42,259 bases of DNA from Fragilaria crotonensis (Eukaryota; Bacillariophyta; Fragilariophyceae; Fragilariales; Fragilariaceae): assembly GCA_022925895.1 (NCBI GenBank), contig JAKSYS010000551.1:1-42259 (forward strand). The letters run 5' to 3'. A model generated the notes under the pieces. It was not told where the DNA came from. It was given only the letters and a program-made list of their open reading frames with translations, and ran no database searches. Each line of letters begins with the position of its first letter. Position 1 is the stretch's first letter. The position numbers and the translations under genes were made by a program. Below are positions 20,507-30,317 of the stretch, piece after piece.

Positions 20507-20998
20507 GTTCCGACACCTTTTTGAAATATACGGCGGTTGAAATCGAAGTCCTCTACGGTAGTACTAGATTTTATTGTTACAAATAGACTCTGTTGGCGGT
20601 CCTTTGTCGTCTTGTAGGATACCTTAGCTATCTTCAGCCATGCTTTCTCAACACCTCGTGAGCGTCCTCGTATTCGTCGCACTGGAACACCAAGAAGCAT
20701 CGGCTCGGTTTCGTTCGTCGTTATATCCCCTTTTCGCAGAATGTTACGTTGCAGCCCTACAGAGCACCATCCATACATCCATACCCTGTGCACCGACTTG
20801 GGCACATCGTACACCTTTTCGACGGCAAACTGCCAATATATATCTAACACTTTTATACCTGTCGTGCCCGCTTGCGAATTTCGTTGTGTGGCTGCTGATG
20901 GTAGTCTTTTGCAGCCGACCACCATAGGGCAGCCACAGGTGTCGCACGCAGATTATAATCGATATGCCGATGAATACAAATCAAAATCAAATGACTAG
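20507..20998 (+). other. 3' flank of paralogue 1, related to 26492-26950
   Basis: Ordered similar blocks (CTGGAACnCnAnGAAGCATC, CACCGA...CACAT.GTACA, GGCACAGGT/CCACAGGTGTCGCACGCAGA, TATAAT.GATATG) are shared with the DNA downstream of the ectodomain fragment at 25971. One plus frame ending at 20998 is open over 85 codons (CTDLGTSYTF...ADEYKSKSND), but I cannot show it is a gene. It may be 3' UTR or an eroded exon carried along in the duplication. Confidence 0.35.
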
Positions 20999-21357
20999 TG
21001 TGGTTGCGTTATTGGCCAAGTATACATGCAAGGATGCATGGTTGCATTATCGGATTTATCCTAGCAACTCTTTTCAATGTGCTAATGATGCATCAGTTTT
21101 GAGCCACTCTCAACGATTACTATAGCACACAAGCACAATCACTTGGGAGAGTTGACCCTGCTGAAGGCCATGGATGCTGAAAATCCATCAAGAATAGTAT
21201 CTGAAGTATGCTTTGAAGATTTGTGGAGGTCACTTGGTGTCACAAGATCTGTAGAGTGTGGTATGAAAGGTGTGTAGATACATTGGCAATGACAATGTCA
21301 ATGATGGCAAACTTCTGACCAGAAGCGCAGCAAGAGGGCATCAAATAATAAAACCTA
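20999..21357. other. Intergenic, no gene seen
   Basis: I see no gene. The DNA may be the eroded 5' part of the Harbinger-type remnant further right, but I recognise no coding block. Confidence 0.4.
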
Positions 21358-21515
21358 TCCGATTAGGTTTCACCAATTTGACGTCAGCACGTACCAATCA
21401 GGATGCTCTCAGTATGTTACTGTCTTACTGTAGTACTGTATGTCAGTACGTTGAACGTGAAGACATCAGTACTGTGACGTGGGCGCTGACGTCAAATTGG
21501 TGAAACCTAATCGGA
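21358..21515. mobile_element. MITE with 31-bp perfect inverted ends
   Basis: The first 31 bases (starting TCCGATTAGGTTTCACC) match the reverse complement of the last 31 (ending GAAACCTAATCGGA) without mismatch. The unit is 158 bp and noncoding, with a GTACTGT-rich middle. No clear target duplication is visible in the flanks (CCTA / CCCA). The size and structure fit a miniature inverted-repeat transposable element; the mobilising family is unknown. Confidence 0.75.
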
Positions 21516-21894
21516 CCCACACAGCTCCATACCAGCTCACTGATAAATTGGCTTGTTTAACATTTTTACAGACAGAATGCATCATTCTGGGCACAAATAA
21601 CAGGAGTGCATTCACACACATTGAGAAGAAAATGTAAATCTCCTTGGCTGAAAGACATGTGCCAGTGAACTTACGGTTGTTTTCACTAAAATCAGAAGCA
21701 AGTGTCATGGCTCAGATTATGAGTTCCTTCTTTATTGATGGAAATATGGTGCCAAAAATAATCATTGATTTGCTCATGATGACATGACGATGCAGCAGAT
21801 GATGCATGTAAAGAAGACAAGGACCGTGCCTGTCACAGTTTATGTCATGATGTTGCTGGAGTCAATTCAATAGAAGCCAGCAAAGACGAGGTGG

Positions 21895-22310
21895 TTGTTG
21901 TGCTTGCAATCAACAACTGCGGTGCTCTTGCAATTGTGTTTCCCACAACGCGCGAAGAATGCGAAAACGCAGCTCAAGGGTTCTCCACCATCAGCAAAGG
22001 GGATTGCATTTTAAATCGCTGTTTTAGATGGGAACATTCTTGAAATTTATACACCACCAAGGAAGCAAGGTAGAAACGTACGTTCTTTCTTCTCTGGTCA
22101 TTATCAGATGCACGAGGATGTTAATGCTTGCGATCACAATTGTCTTCCTGTTCCTTTAAGTGAATGGACCGGTGTAATGGGCAATAGAGAAGCAGCAACT
22201 TTGAAACGGTTAATTGAATCCATGCTGCCGCAATTTTTGCACCATCGGTGATGATTGTTCTTACACTCCGATGGAGCATGCATCTTGTTCCTATGAACAG
22301 GTAAAAAGCT
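21895..22310 (+). pseudogene. PIF/Harbinger-type (DDE_Tnp_4) transposase remnant
   Basis: One frame reads VFPTTREECENAAQGFSTIS (from about 21935). After a frame change the next reads LDGNILEIYTPPRKQGRNVR then SFFSGHYQMHEDVNACDHNC and GVMGNREAATL (22024-22251). This is the order around the first catalytic Asp and the GHYQ..NVQ..CDH block of Harbinger transposases. An eroded GDDCSYTPMEH-like block follows near 22245-22290 in yet another frame. Only a central part survives. I see no inverted ends belonging to it, although the MITE at 21358 lies just upstream. Confidence 0.6.
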
Positions 22311-22831
22311 AGCAAATACCCAACGTCCTTAGTACAATAACTTCAATTGTTTTGCTTCACAGCTATGAAGAATACATATTGAGATGATTGCATTAGTTGG
22401 ACTTAGTATTGTGGTGAAAAAGGGGATTGCTATCATGATCACCATGTGTCAATCAAGATGTCAAGAGTGTAGCACTTCATGGTCATAATTGCCAGGCTAC
22501 ATACTAACACTTGCGTCAACGAGCGTTTGCTTGGCAGAGTCAAGCCTTTCAACATCAAGAGGCACAGTCGTACAGGTTACTCCAGCAAATGTTGTATTTG
22601 ACCAACACGACATGGCTAGTTTGCACGACACTGCTGCCACAGAAGAGTTCCGTGAAATGGAGTTAGCATTTCATAACCATAATCTAGTATCCACCAGTGA
22701 ATGGTGTCAATCATTGAGAGTTTACAGTTGACATGTCCTTGCTCAATCATCATAATGTGGCTGAAAAGGTAACAAGTGTTAGTAGTGAGTAAAACAAATA
22801 AGTAATGCTGATGGTATTGTACACTGGGGAT
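22311..22831. other. Intergenic, possible transposon debris
   Basis: A plus frame at 22489-22731 is open (80 codons) but shows no recognisable motif. I treat the stretch as possible trailing debris of the Harbinger-type element. Confidence 0.35.
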
Positions 22832-23135
22832 TGGAATTGCAGTACGACCTTCTTAACTTCTTTGCTTGATAAAAAATGTGAATATAAAAGGGACTCTTCT
22901 TTCGTATTTACGCTTGTTGTTGGTACCGCTAAGGGTCTTTTTGCAATAAGTTTATAAGGGCTCACCTTTGCTATCATGGTATCGTACCCTGCTGGCTGGG
23001 TACTATTGAAATTGCAGTATTATCTTGGCTTCTTGCTTGATAACAAATGTGAAGATGAAAGGGGCTCTTCTTTCATTTTTACACTTGTTATTGGCACTAA
23101 GGGTCCTCTTGCAATAAGTTTATCAAGGTTCACCT
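22832..23135 (+). repeat. Pair of diverged direct repeats of about 130 bp
   Basis: Segments 22832-22967 and 23006-23135 share ordered words: GAATTGCAGTA, TTGCTTGATAA, AATGTGAA, GGG.CTCTTCTTTC, TTGCAATAAGTTTAT. They look like an old tandem duplication with indels. No coding signal is seen in either. Confidence 0.65.
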
Positions 23136-23633
23136 AGCTAGGTTGCTCTTTGCTTCCGCCATCAACTTTTGCAACTCCCTAGTGTCACCTAATGCTTTTG
23201 TAACTTCCAGGTAAGCGTGGCTGGAAGTTGTAATTCTTCTGAGTAGCTTGCAAAGTCAACTTCCTACTGTCTTGCGCTTCCTACTGTCTTGCGAAGCCTC
23301 AGACAGACGCTTTCTTTACATTTCCTCGCCCTGTTCTTGTTTGATTTCCAACAAAAAAAGTTTGCGATTGCCATTGCTTCTTGACTTCATACAAGAAGCT
23401 GACAACTTGTCCATCATCAGAGCGCGGACGGTAGATGTTGACCTTCCATCCTTGCTGATTGTTGAACCTATAGGGAAATCGCATCCCTTCGGTCGACAAA
23501 AATTGGGCAAATTTCGGTGAACTGGTGAAGAAAAATCTAATAGAGGTTTCCATTGACAGGACTCAGAACCGGTTCTGAGTCAAAGGTACAACATGGATGA
23601 TCCTCGCTCATGTAGCAAAGATTGAACTTGCCG
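23136..23633. other. Intergenic, no supported gene
   Basis: Overlapping open frames occur on both strands at 23248-23553, without recognisable motifs. A short direct repeat, CTTCCTACTGTCTTGCG, occurs twice near 23261-23294. Confidence 0.35.
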
Positions 23634-23830
23634 CGACATGACGGACAACGAAATTTCAGATTTCAGTCGCCCTTCGTCGCCCCAAGACCCAAGATCGGCG
23701 CGTATGGGCAAGTCGTGGCTGGTGGCATGCAACCTAATATATCATATACGAATACGTATATACTATATGCTAAAATCTTCGCATCACAGCATCAAGCTTT
23801 CCGGAATTGTATCCAGATAATGTGACACTT
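23634..23830 (+). other. Gene 5'-end fragment (EISDFSR-type)
   Basis: The ATG at 23638 opens a frame MTDNEISDFSRPSSPQDPRS followed by ARMGKSWLVACNL and then a stop after 60 codons. The same start words occur at 7338-7470. The short conserved N-terminus with no continuation suggests a truncated copy of a repeated gene, family unknown. Confidence 0.35.
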
Positions 23831-24172
23831 ATGTGCATACGCAATGCAACTTCCGGTCCTTGGTAGACCAGATAATGTGGTTCCATGGAAAAATGCCGTG
23901 TTCTCCTAAAGCAGACCTACTTGAAACTTCAAATACAATATTCCCCACCCACGGGCCACGGTATGCTTCTACGCATTGTAGAATCAGGGGGAGTACGAGT
24001 AGTATCTTAACACGTTCAAATGTGACTGACGTTCCACTTCCAGGAAGACTTACGCGATCTTCACAGCTTTCGTCGCATTTCACAGTACTCGAATTATCCC
24101 ACAATTCGAATTGCACTGAGCAACTCCAAGTTACCAGATCATCTACCAACTTGTCGGGAAGATATTCACATC
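23831..24172 (+). promoter_or_regulatory. Duplicated 5' flank of the second membrane-protein gene
   Basis: This shares ordered blocks with 18870-19195, ending in the same ACTTGTCGGGAAGATATTCA before the ATG. It carries extra inserted sequence compared with the first copy. It probably holds the promoter and 5' UTR. Confidence 0.45.
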
Positions 24173-25471
24173 ATGACGGTCAGAGAACCGCCGAGTCAAG
24201 GGGGTAATACCGCACCCTCGCCGACTGGCTCGTCGCATCCTTCTTTAAACCAGGAAACATCGACTACAGCAACGAGTACCACGAGAGACAGTGCCTTCGC
24301 ATCCACGACGACTCGATCAAAGGGACAAGCATCAACTAATGATCCTGGTGCAACGCCAGTTATCCCATCCACGTCTATGAAGGCATCGTTGGACGAAAAC
24401 ACCAAGAAGGAATACAGCAAGTTACAGCATGCATCTGCTACAAGGCCTTTCGCGCCCAGCGCGTTCGCGAGCATTCCAAACGAGCCGGACCGCGATCTCG
24501 CTTCCAAAAGGCAGGCAAGAAACCCCGAAGTTGATGATTCCGTACCTGGAGCTATTCCGGTATTCCCCAAGGAAAACACGAATCCTTCCTCTCGTCGTGA
24601 AGATCTTGATCAGACGTCCTTCACCGTCGCTGACAACAACATGGCCACGCAAAGCGAGATTCACATTCCGCATGCCTTTTCCGTCGACGATGCTCACTGC
24701 TACGCAGAAGCGGTCGTCACAAATGATGTTGAAAATGGCGATGCCCCCACGGAAACAGAACCTCCCAAACGCTGGTCCCCTGCCAAGCGTTATGGTATTA
24801 TTGCTGCAGTACTGGTAGTCATTGCTCTGATTGTGACACTTGTGGTAGTGTTCGCAGTTAAGCCGTCTGGAGCCAAGTCACAATTTGTTCAGTATCAAGT
24901 CGCTTGGTCTGCCAGTCTGTCCCCTAACTTCTCCCCATCTACTGTCATCAGCGACCTCGAGTTAACATGCCAAGCCAGCGGAACTTTAAAATCACCAGTC
25001 ATCACTTCCCTGATTGGCGAGCGCCCCGTCTGCCCCGCCACAAGCGATTCTACAATTCTATGCACACAAACTCCATTTCAACAGACGGACAGTGTTGTGG
25101 TAGTTGATGCCTTAATATCATTCCAATGCCACGGAACATCGCCCGACCAGCTTGTTGGACAGGCGACACTCTTTGACACTACCATTACCTACTCCGGTGG
25201 TACTTTCGGTTTTGAGTACGGCGCCTCCCAGTTGATGGTGCTCCAGACTATTGACGCCAAGACAGGAACTCCCGTTTCGGATAGTCAATGTTCGGATATG
25301 AAATTGATTTTCCCTAATCCTTCGGATCCAACTAACTCCACCAGCCTACTGATTTGCGGCAGTTACGACACCTGTGTTAGTGATGGCGTCAATGAGTGTG
25401 AAATTTTTTTGCAATTGAGATCTGAAGTGCAGCGTTCTCCTGTCAACAGCATTCACATTCAAGATGAGTAG
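24173..25471 (+). CDS. Single-pass membrane protein with eight-Cys ectodomain (paralogue 2)
   Basis: The protein has 432 residues and the same layout as the gene at 19196: a Ser/Thr-rich N-terminal region, a KRWSPAKR charge cluster, one helix (YGIIAAVLVVIALIVTLVVV) and an ectodomain with the same eight cysteines. From the block MATQ.EIHIPHAFSVDDAHC to the YSGGTFG block the two genes are close to identical. Before and after this they differ clearly (for example NPEVDDSVPGA against NTHVGGSIPGA, and the C-terminal MVLQTIDAKTGTPVSD region). The frame is intact and intronless. Neighbours are an upstream paralogue in the same orientation and an ectodomain-only fragment 500 bp downstream. Function is unknown. 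Confidence 0.8.
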   Translation: MTVREPPSQGGNTAPSPTGSSHPSLNQETSTTATSTTRDSAFASTTTRSKGQASTNDPGATPVIPSTSMKASLDENTKKEYSKLQHASATRPFAPSAFASIPNEPDRDLASKRQARNPEVDDSVPGAIPVFPKENTNPSSRREDLDQTSFTVADNNMATQSEIHIPHAFSVDDAHCYAEAVVTNDVENGDAPTETEPPKRWSPAKRYGIIAAVLVVIALIVTLVVVFAVKPSGAKSQFVQYQVAWSASLSPNFSPSTVISDLELTCQASGTLKSPVITSLIGERPVCPATSDSTILCTQTPFQQTDSVVVVDALISFQCHGTSPDQLVGQATLFDTTITYSGGTFGFEYGASQLMVLQTIDAKTGTPVSDSQCSDMKLIFPNPSDPTNSTSLLICGSYDTCVSDGVNECEIFLQLRSEVQRSPVNSIHIQDE

Positions 25472-25970
25472 AGGTACCTATTTGGAAGGTTGAAATTAAG
25501 TATTCTATAGACTGTCCTGTATGCGTTTTTGCTGTTTTCTCTGAGTGTCAACGTGGTCCTCCCTCATATAGAATCTCTACTTGTCATTTGTCTTTTCGTA
25601 GTATTGTACTGCTTTCGGAGCAACTGCAGTTGTGCGTTCTCAACGGTACGTGCATGCCACAGCGATCAGGATGGAACGTCATGCATGATTTCCTTTTTAT
25701 CGGTCATGCGGGACCGACAATAAGTATAGTGATCATCAAATGATATATGCTCTTTCGATCATAAAAGGTTGGGGTGCAATGATATCCCTCCCAATTATTC
25801 GCCAAACAGCCAATCTTCCCATCATCACTCCTCTGTCTACTGGCTCAACATCACTGCCATCTTGGATGCCTGTAGAGATCTACAATTAGCGACAGTACCT
25901 TCTCACCATTCATGGCCAGTCCAAAAGTCATTGGCCACACAGGTGCCCCTTTAGCATGATCATGCAAGTT
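25472..25970. other. Intergenic between paralogue 2 and the fragment
   Basis: Small open frames only (25529-25723, 25769-25954), with no motif. The helix and N-terminal region expected upstream of the ectodomain fragment are not recognisable here. Confidence 0.4.
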
Positions 25971-26491
25971 GAATTACTGTCATCGGCGACCTCGAGGTTA
26001 CTTGCCAAGCCGGTGGCATTCTGAAGTCACCAGATACCACATCCTCGTTTGGCGTGAGCCCCTTCTGTCTCGCTGAAAACTATTCTACAATTCGATGCAG
26101 ACAACGTCCAGCACGACAGCCTGACAGTGACTTCGTGGTGGATTCTTTAACTACGTTCGATTGCCATGGAACGACCCCCGATCAGCTTGTTGCACAGGCC
26201 ACACTTTTTGACACGACCATTTCCGCCCCCGTTGGTTCTTTCGGTGATGTGTACTACGCCTCCCAGATAGTGATTCTCCAGTCTGGAAGTGCCGAATCGG
26301 ACAGTAAATGTTCGGATCAGTTGTTGATTCTCCCGAATCCTACTGATCCAACCAACTCCACCAGTTTCGTTGTTTGCGGCAGTGATGGCAGTTGTGTCAG
26401 TGATGGCGTCAATGCGTGTGACGTTTTCTTGGAAAGGAGATCTGATGTGCAGCGTGCTCCTTTGAAAAGCAACCTAATTCATGATGAGTAG
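25971..26491 (+). pseudogene. Ectodomain-only fragment of the membrane-protein family
   Basis: Homology starts at ITVIGDLEVTCQAGGILKSP right after an in-frame stop (25968-25970) and runs to the normal C-terminus (LKSNLIHDE). All eight ectodomain cysteines are kept, and the frame is open for 173 codons. The membrane helix and N-terminal region are missing. The first ATG in frame is at 26054, which would remove part of the ectodomain. It is either a 5'-truncated pseudogene or the last exon of a gene whose start I cannot see. Divergence from paralogues 1 and 2 is greater than between those two. Confidence 0.65.
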
Positions 26492-27055
26492 ATACACCTA
26501 TTCGAAAGGAGGCAACGTTGGAATCTAAGTCCTCTAGACTCTATTTGTGACACATGGACTGAACTGACGGTCCTCACTGCGTCTAAACTCTCTAGTTGTC
26601 TTTCAATAGTTGGGCACGACCGCGGTCATGCCTTGCTCAATGTCAAATGCCAAAGCAATCATCGGATATTGCTAGTGAGGCCACTGGCGACGATTCCGTG
26701 CTGGAACGACACGAAGCATCCACACGATTGCCGCATCACACAATACCGACATGTTCGGAGAGTGTTTTTATGCTGCATCACAGAGAATCATCCATGATTA
26801 GCACCGAGTGGACACATTGTACAATTTTTGTTTATAGCAAACTTCCATTAAGTCTAACGCATGCAAGAAAGGCACAGGTACCGCACGCAGAAGGAAAGCG
26901 ACATCATAATGGATATGTACAACTAGCATGGCTACCCCCTAGGAGTCCATAAGGATTTACGAGTGTGATCGGGTGTCTGTTCATCTATAGAGGCGGAAAA
27001 ACGCAATTGCGCGTGTGCATACTTTTCGAGATTATCCTACTATTATAGCCACAAT
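26492..27055. other. 3' flank of the fragment, no gene seen
   Basis: The first 450 bp are related to the flank after paralogue 1 (20507-20998). An open frame at 26596-26952 shows no recognisable motif. The rest lies downstream of the convergent minus-strand gene. Confidence 0.4.
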
Positions 27056-28215
27056 TTACGACGTGCTGCCTATCAAAGTCCACGTCTTTTTAAAGTCTTC
27101 CGTCTCAATAACCAACTGCCCATGAGAAAAGCCAGGATTGTTGGGCTTGAACCGGAGAATAAAGTCCGTTGCTTCCTTGGAACTGATGGATCCCTCCTTG
27201 GGAGTGATGGTCCAATCGGCCACATTGGTTTCGGGTGTAAAGGCTGCTCGAAAGTCGGCAAATCCCATGAATTCGTTCTTGAGACTAAACTCGTGCACGA
27301 CCGCAGCACCTCCGACGCGTGCATGGAGTTCCACCACGCCCTCCACTTGTGGACCAGCCGTGACGGGACCAAAGGCCTCGTCCAAATCAAATTCCTGCAT
27401 GTTACGAAGAGTCGCGTGAGATCAGCGACAAAAAAATATACATGATTGTTTCATGACAATGGAATAATGCAATAATCTCATTGCGTCTTACCTGATTTCG
27501 TTCCACACCAAACTTGGCCAGAGTACGCCAATCGGCTTCACCTGCCGATTGGACCCTGTCGAATGTTTCCGTCATGGCACGATGGGCATTTTTAGATTTC
27601 AGAATTTCTTGTTGATTGGCCCAATTCTCCAATTGTTGCGCCCTCGACTTTTCAACTCCTTGATCAATGAGTTTTTCAGCATATCCAGTGGATTTTCCCC
27701 AAGCATTCTTGGCACTCATGGTTTTGGATTTGGCAAACGTGGGGGAAACATCATTTCCGAATTTCTCCAAACCCTAGTGTGTCCGAGTCGGGGAGTTGCG
27801 ACAAAAGTGTATGTGAGACGACTGTTTTTCCATGGTAAATGATGATAAAATAAAACACAAAAAGCAGTTCCCCTTTTTCACGACCACTCACCTTTTTGCC
27901 ATCTCCAGCGACACCCATTTGTCCATCACCACCATCGAATTCATCGAATTCGACATAGGTACTCCAATCTCCTGGTCCCATACGATCCACCTTTTCTTTT
28001 TCCAAATCAGTTGCCTCCTTGGTAGATCCTTCAATATCAGGATTGTCAGTGACAGAATACAAGTCCTTGCTCAAATCATCCAAGTATCCATAGAGTGTCG
28101 TTGCAGTAGTAGTAGCGGAACTGGTGGTGGTACTGCGACTGTTGATGGCAACTGTAAAGGCAGTCACATCATTGACGCTGCGTGCCAGAACGAGAAGAGC
28201 AATGCCAAACTTCAT
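27056..28215 (-). CDS. Three-exon gene, predicted plastid-targeted protein of unknown function
   Basis: Exons on the minus strand are 28215-27892, 27773-27492 and 27394-27056, giving 314 residues. Both introns have GT-AG ends (GTGAGT...CTAG; GTAAGA...GCAG) and fall between codons. The N-terminus MKFGIALLVLARSVNDVTA followed by FTVAINSRS looks like a signal peptide with a T-A/F-T junction and then a Ser/Thr-rich transit region. This is the known diatom pattern for plastid import, where Phe at +1 matters. The middle is charged and helical (YAEKLIDQGVEKSRAQQLEN). The last about 110 residues (EGVVELHARVGGAAVVHEFS...FKPNNPGFSHGQLVIETEDF) look like a beta-sandwich of the MSP/ASH type, by pattern only. 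I do not recognise a named protein. Confidence 0.8.
27395..27491 (-). other. Intron 2 of the predicted plastid protein gene
   Basis: 97 bp, with donor GTAAGACG and acceptor ACATGCAG on the minus strand. It contains stops in frame, and its removal keeps the frame (N-Q/E-F-D). Confidence 0.85.
27774..27891 (-). other. Intron 1 of the predicted plastid protein gene
   Basis: 118 bp, with donor GTGAGTGG and acceptor ACACTAG on the minus strand. Its removal joins GDGKK to GLEKFGND in frame. Confidence 0.85.
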
Positions 28216-28996
28216 GATTTTGGGATTTTACACAAGAGATAGAGGAAGGAAGGAAGGAAGTGATGAATCGAAAGAACTATTCAGTTCGATCAAGATGTAC
28301 TTTGAATGTGAAAAGGATATGGATATGATGTTGCTTGCCAGCAGGCACCAGGTGTATTTCCTTGTTCCTTCACTCTGAGAACTCTTCCACCCTCTGTCCA
28401 CAACAAGATGGAAGTATCTATACGAAATCATTATATCACGTTTCATATAATAGAAAGATCTCCAAAGAGAATACAAAAAGAATTAACGAAGAGGACACGA
28501 TGACGTTGCTTGACACACAGAGTTCTCATCCCCTTCGACGTGAGCATGCACCTTGAATCCTGAACCTTAACAAATATCTCCCGTTTCAGAATACGAGTTG
28601 TCCCAAAACTATGACCGATGACGTCGCTTTCCGGAATGATTGGTTCGTAATGGCGATTCATTCGAAATTACGTCAGCATTACCCCAACGCATGCCAAGTG
28701 GCGGGACTCAGACTCTCGGTCCCTGTCCGTGTACATAAAGTACGACAGTGCACTGAACGTTCGGAGTATCATACACATGCAATTCTGCCAAACCGGCCAG
28801 AGCCACATCACATTCAAATGCACCGAAACGAGGCCACATTTCTTCCCAACACATACATAGGTCGTACACATAAAATTTTGTGCCCAGCGTCGACGACCAA
28901 CAATTGTGCTCATAAATTGTTAAATTCGGTTGGTTGCATCACACCAGTCACGACCCAGAACATTCACCCACGACAAATATAGTGCCATATCCCATC
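28216..28996. other. Divergent intergenic region
   Basis: This lies between two divergently transcribed genes and should hold both promoters. A GGAAGGAAGGAAG run lies near 28245 in the presumed 5' UTR of the minus-strand gene. I see no gene. Confidence 0.45.
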
Positions 28997-29551
28997 ATGC
29001 CTCTGCTTGCTCATTCCACAATGACCCTCCCATCCATCGTCACCACCGCCTCTACCGGTAGTAGCAGTGCGACTAGCAGTGCGACAAGCACTGCTGCTGT
29101 TACTACGAATGTTCCTTCAAGCAGCATGACGTTGACCACCTCAACGGCATCATCGTCGTCCTTGTCCATGACGATGAAACGAAAACACACGCTGATGGGT
29201 TGTCAAAAATTTGTGGGTGCACCCTTGACTCGAGATCAAGCTCGAGCCAAGATGGAGTCATCCCCACATTTCAAACAATTGGCCATTGAATCACAAGGAT
29301 GGACCCTTTCCTCCTTGTTTGGAAGTTCGAACAGCAGCACCAACAGCAACAGTAATCGACGATCCACAAGAATGTTAATGACAACATCGACGACAACGTG
29401 TGAAGGAGGTGGTGGAGCTGTTGCCGGTAGTAATCATGAGGAATCCATGTCGTTGGAATTGATTGATCGTGCCGTGGCATTGGATTATGGCAGTCGACTT
29501 CGAGCGTGTCTGTTGCAAACCGAAAAAGTCAAGCACTCGACTCCGTATTGA
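28997..29551 (+). CDS. Ser/Thr-rich small protein, related to 33405-33740
   Basis: 184 residues from the ATG at 28997 (the open frame begins earlier, but MPLLAHSTMTL is the first plausible start near the gene). A long Ser/Thr tract leads to the block CQKFVGAPLTRDQARAKMES. A Ser/Asn linker follows, then IDRAVALDYGSRLRACLL. The same two blocks occur in the minus-strand gene at 33405 (FVGQPISREQALAKMERSPQ and VQLDYGMRLRNCLA), so both are likely real. I do not recognise the family. Its neighbours are the predicted plastid protein gene (divergent) and the Cys-repeat protein gene downstream. Confidence 0.65.
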   Translation: MPLLAHSTMTLPSIVTTASTGSSSATSSATSTAAVTTNVPSSSMTLTTSTASSSSLSMTMKRKHTLMGCQKFVGAPLTRDQARAKMESSPHFKQLAIESQGWTLSSLFGSSNSSTNSNSNRRSTRMLMTTSTTTCEGGGGAVAGSNHEESMSLELIDRAVALDYGSRLRACLLQTEKVKHSTPY

Positions 29552-30317
29552 CCAAAATTATTCGTGTCGCGTTCATGATGAGATTATATTGATGATTGGC
29601 TGAGGAGAGAGAATGATCAAGAAATTATAGAATAGAAGTTTTGAAGAAGAGATCTGAATGAAAGAAATGTAATAGAGATAGATGTGACAGTGATACCGTG
29701 CCGTGTTCTATTTATCTGTCTCGTGAAGTGGTCGGTGCCGGATCATGCCGTTGTTGTCGTTTCCCCGAATAGCAAGTCGCGGTGCCCTCCGCTGGTGTTT
29801 CGGCTGCAAGGACTTGTACCGTAGGTTCTTGTACAACGTACTCGTACTGGAATACAAGTACTGGTACTACCAGAATATGCTGGAAATTGGGTATTTTCGT
29901 CTTGTGCCCTGTAGACTTCAAAAAAACCACAAAACGGGAAGACATCTGCTCACGAAACATCTGAAAATCGAATTCTATTCGAATGCCACTTTCCGCCGAC
30001 CATCAGCACAACGCAGTGTTCAGTCCTCCAGTACACCGGTACTACTGTACGGCAGTCCCACGGAAGCGTCCGGAATGATATGGAGGCATGGGCGTAGGAT
30101 TTGGTATCTTTTTTACACATGTCCGTGAGATTGTGACGCTTGGTGGGAGTCGTGCGGATCCTGATGGATACATCTTTTTTGGATACCACGACGAGGTGCA
30201 AATTCCGCAGTACAATCTACTTCCAATTCTACGTGTTAACTCATATGGATCGTACTTTAACTTTTTTGGTTCCGTTGAATTCAGTGCAAGTAGCAGAAAC
30301 ACAATACGAATTGTAAA
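29552..30317. other. Intergenic, no gene seen
   Basis: This contains GTACT-rich AT/GC-mixed DNA and the likely promoter of the Cys-repeat gene. No recognisable coding sequence. Confidence 0.45.
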
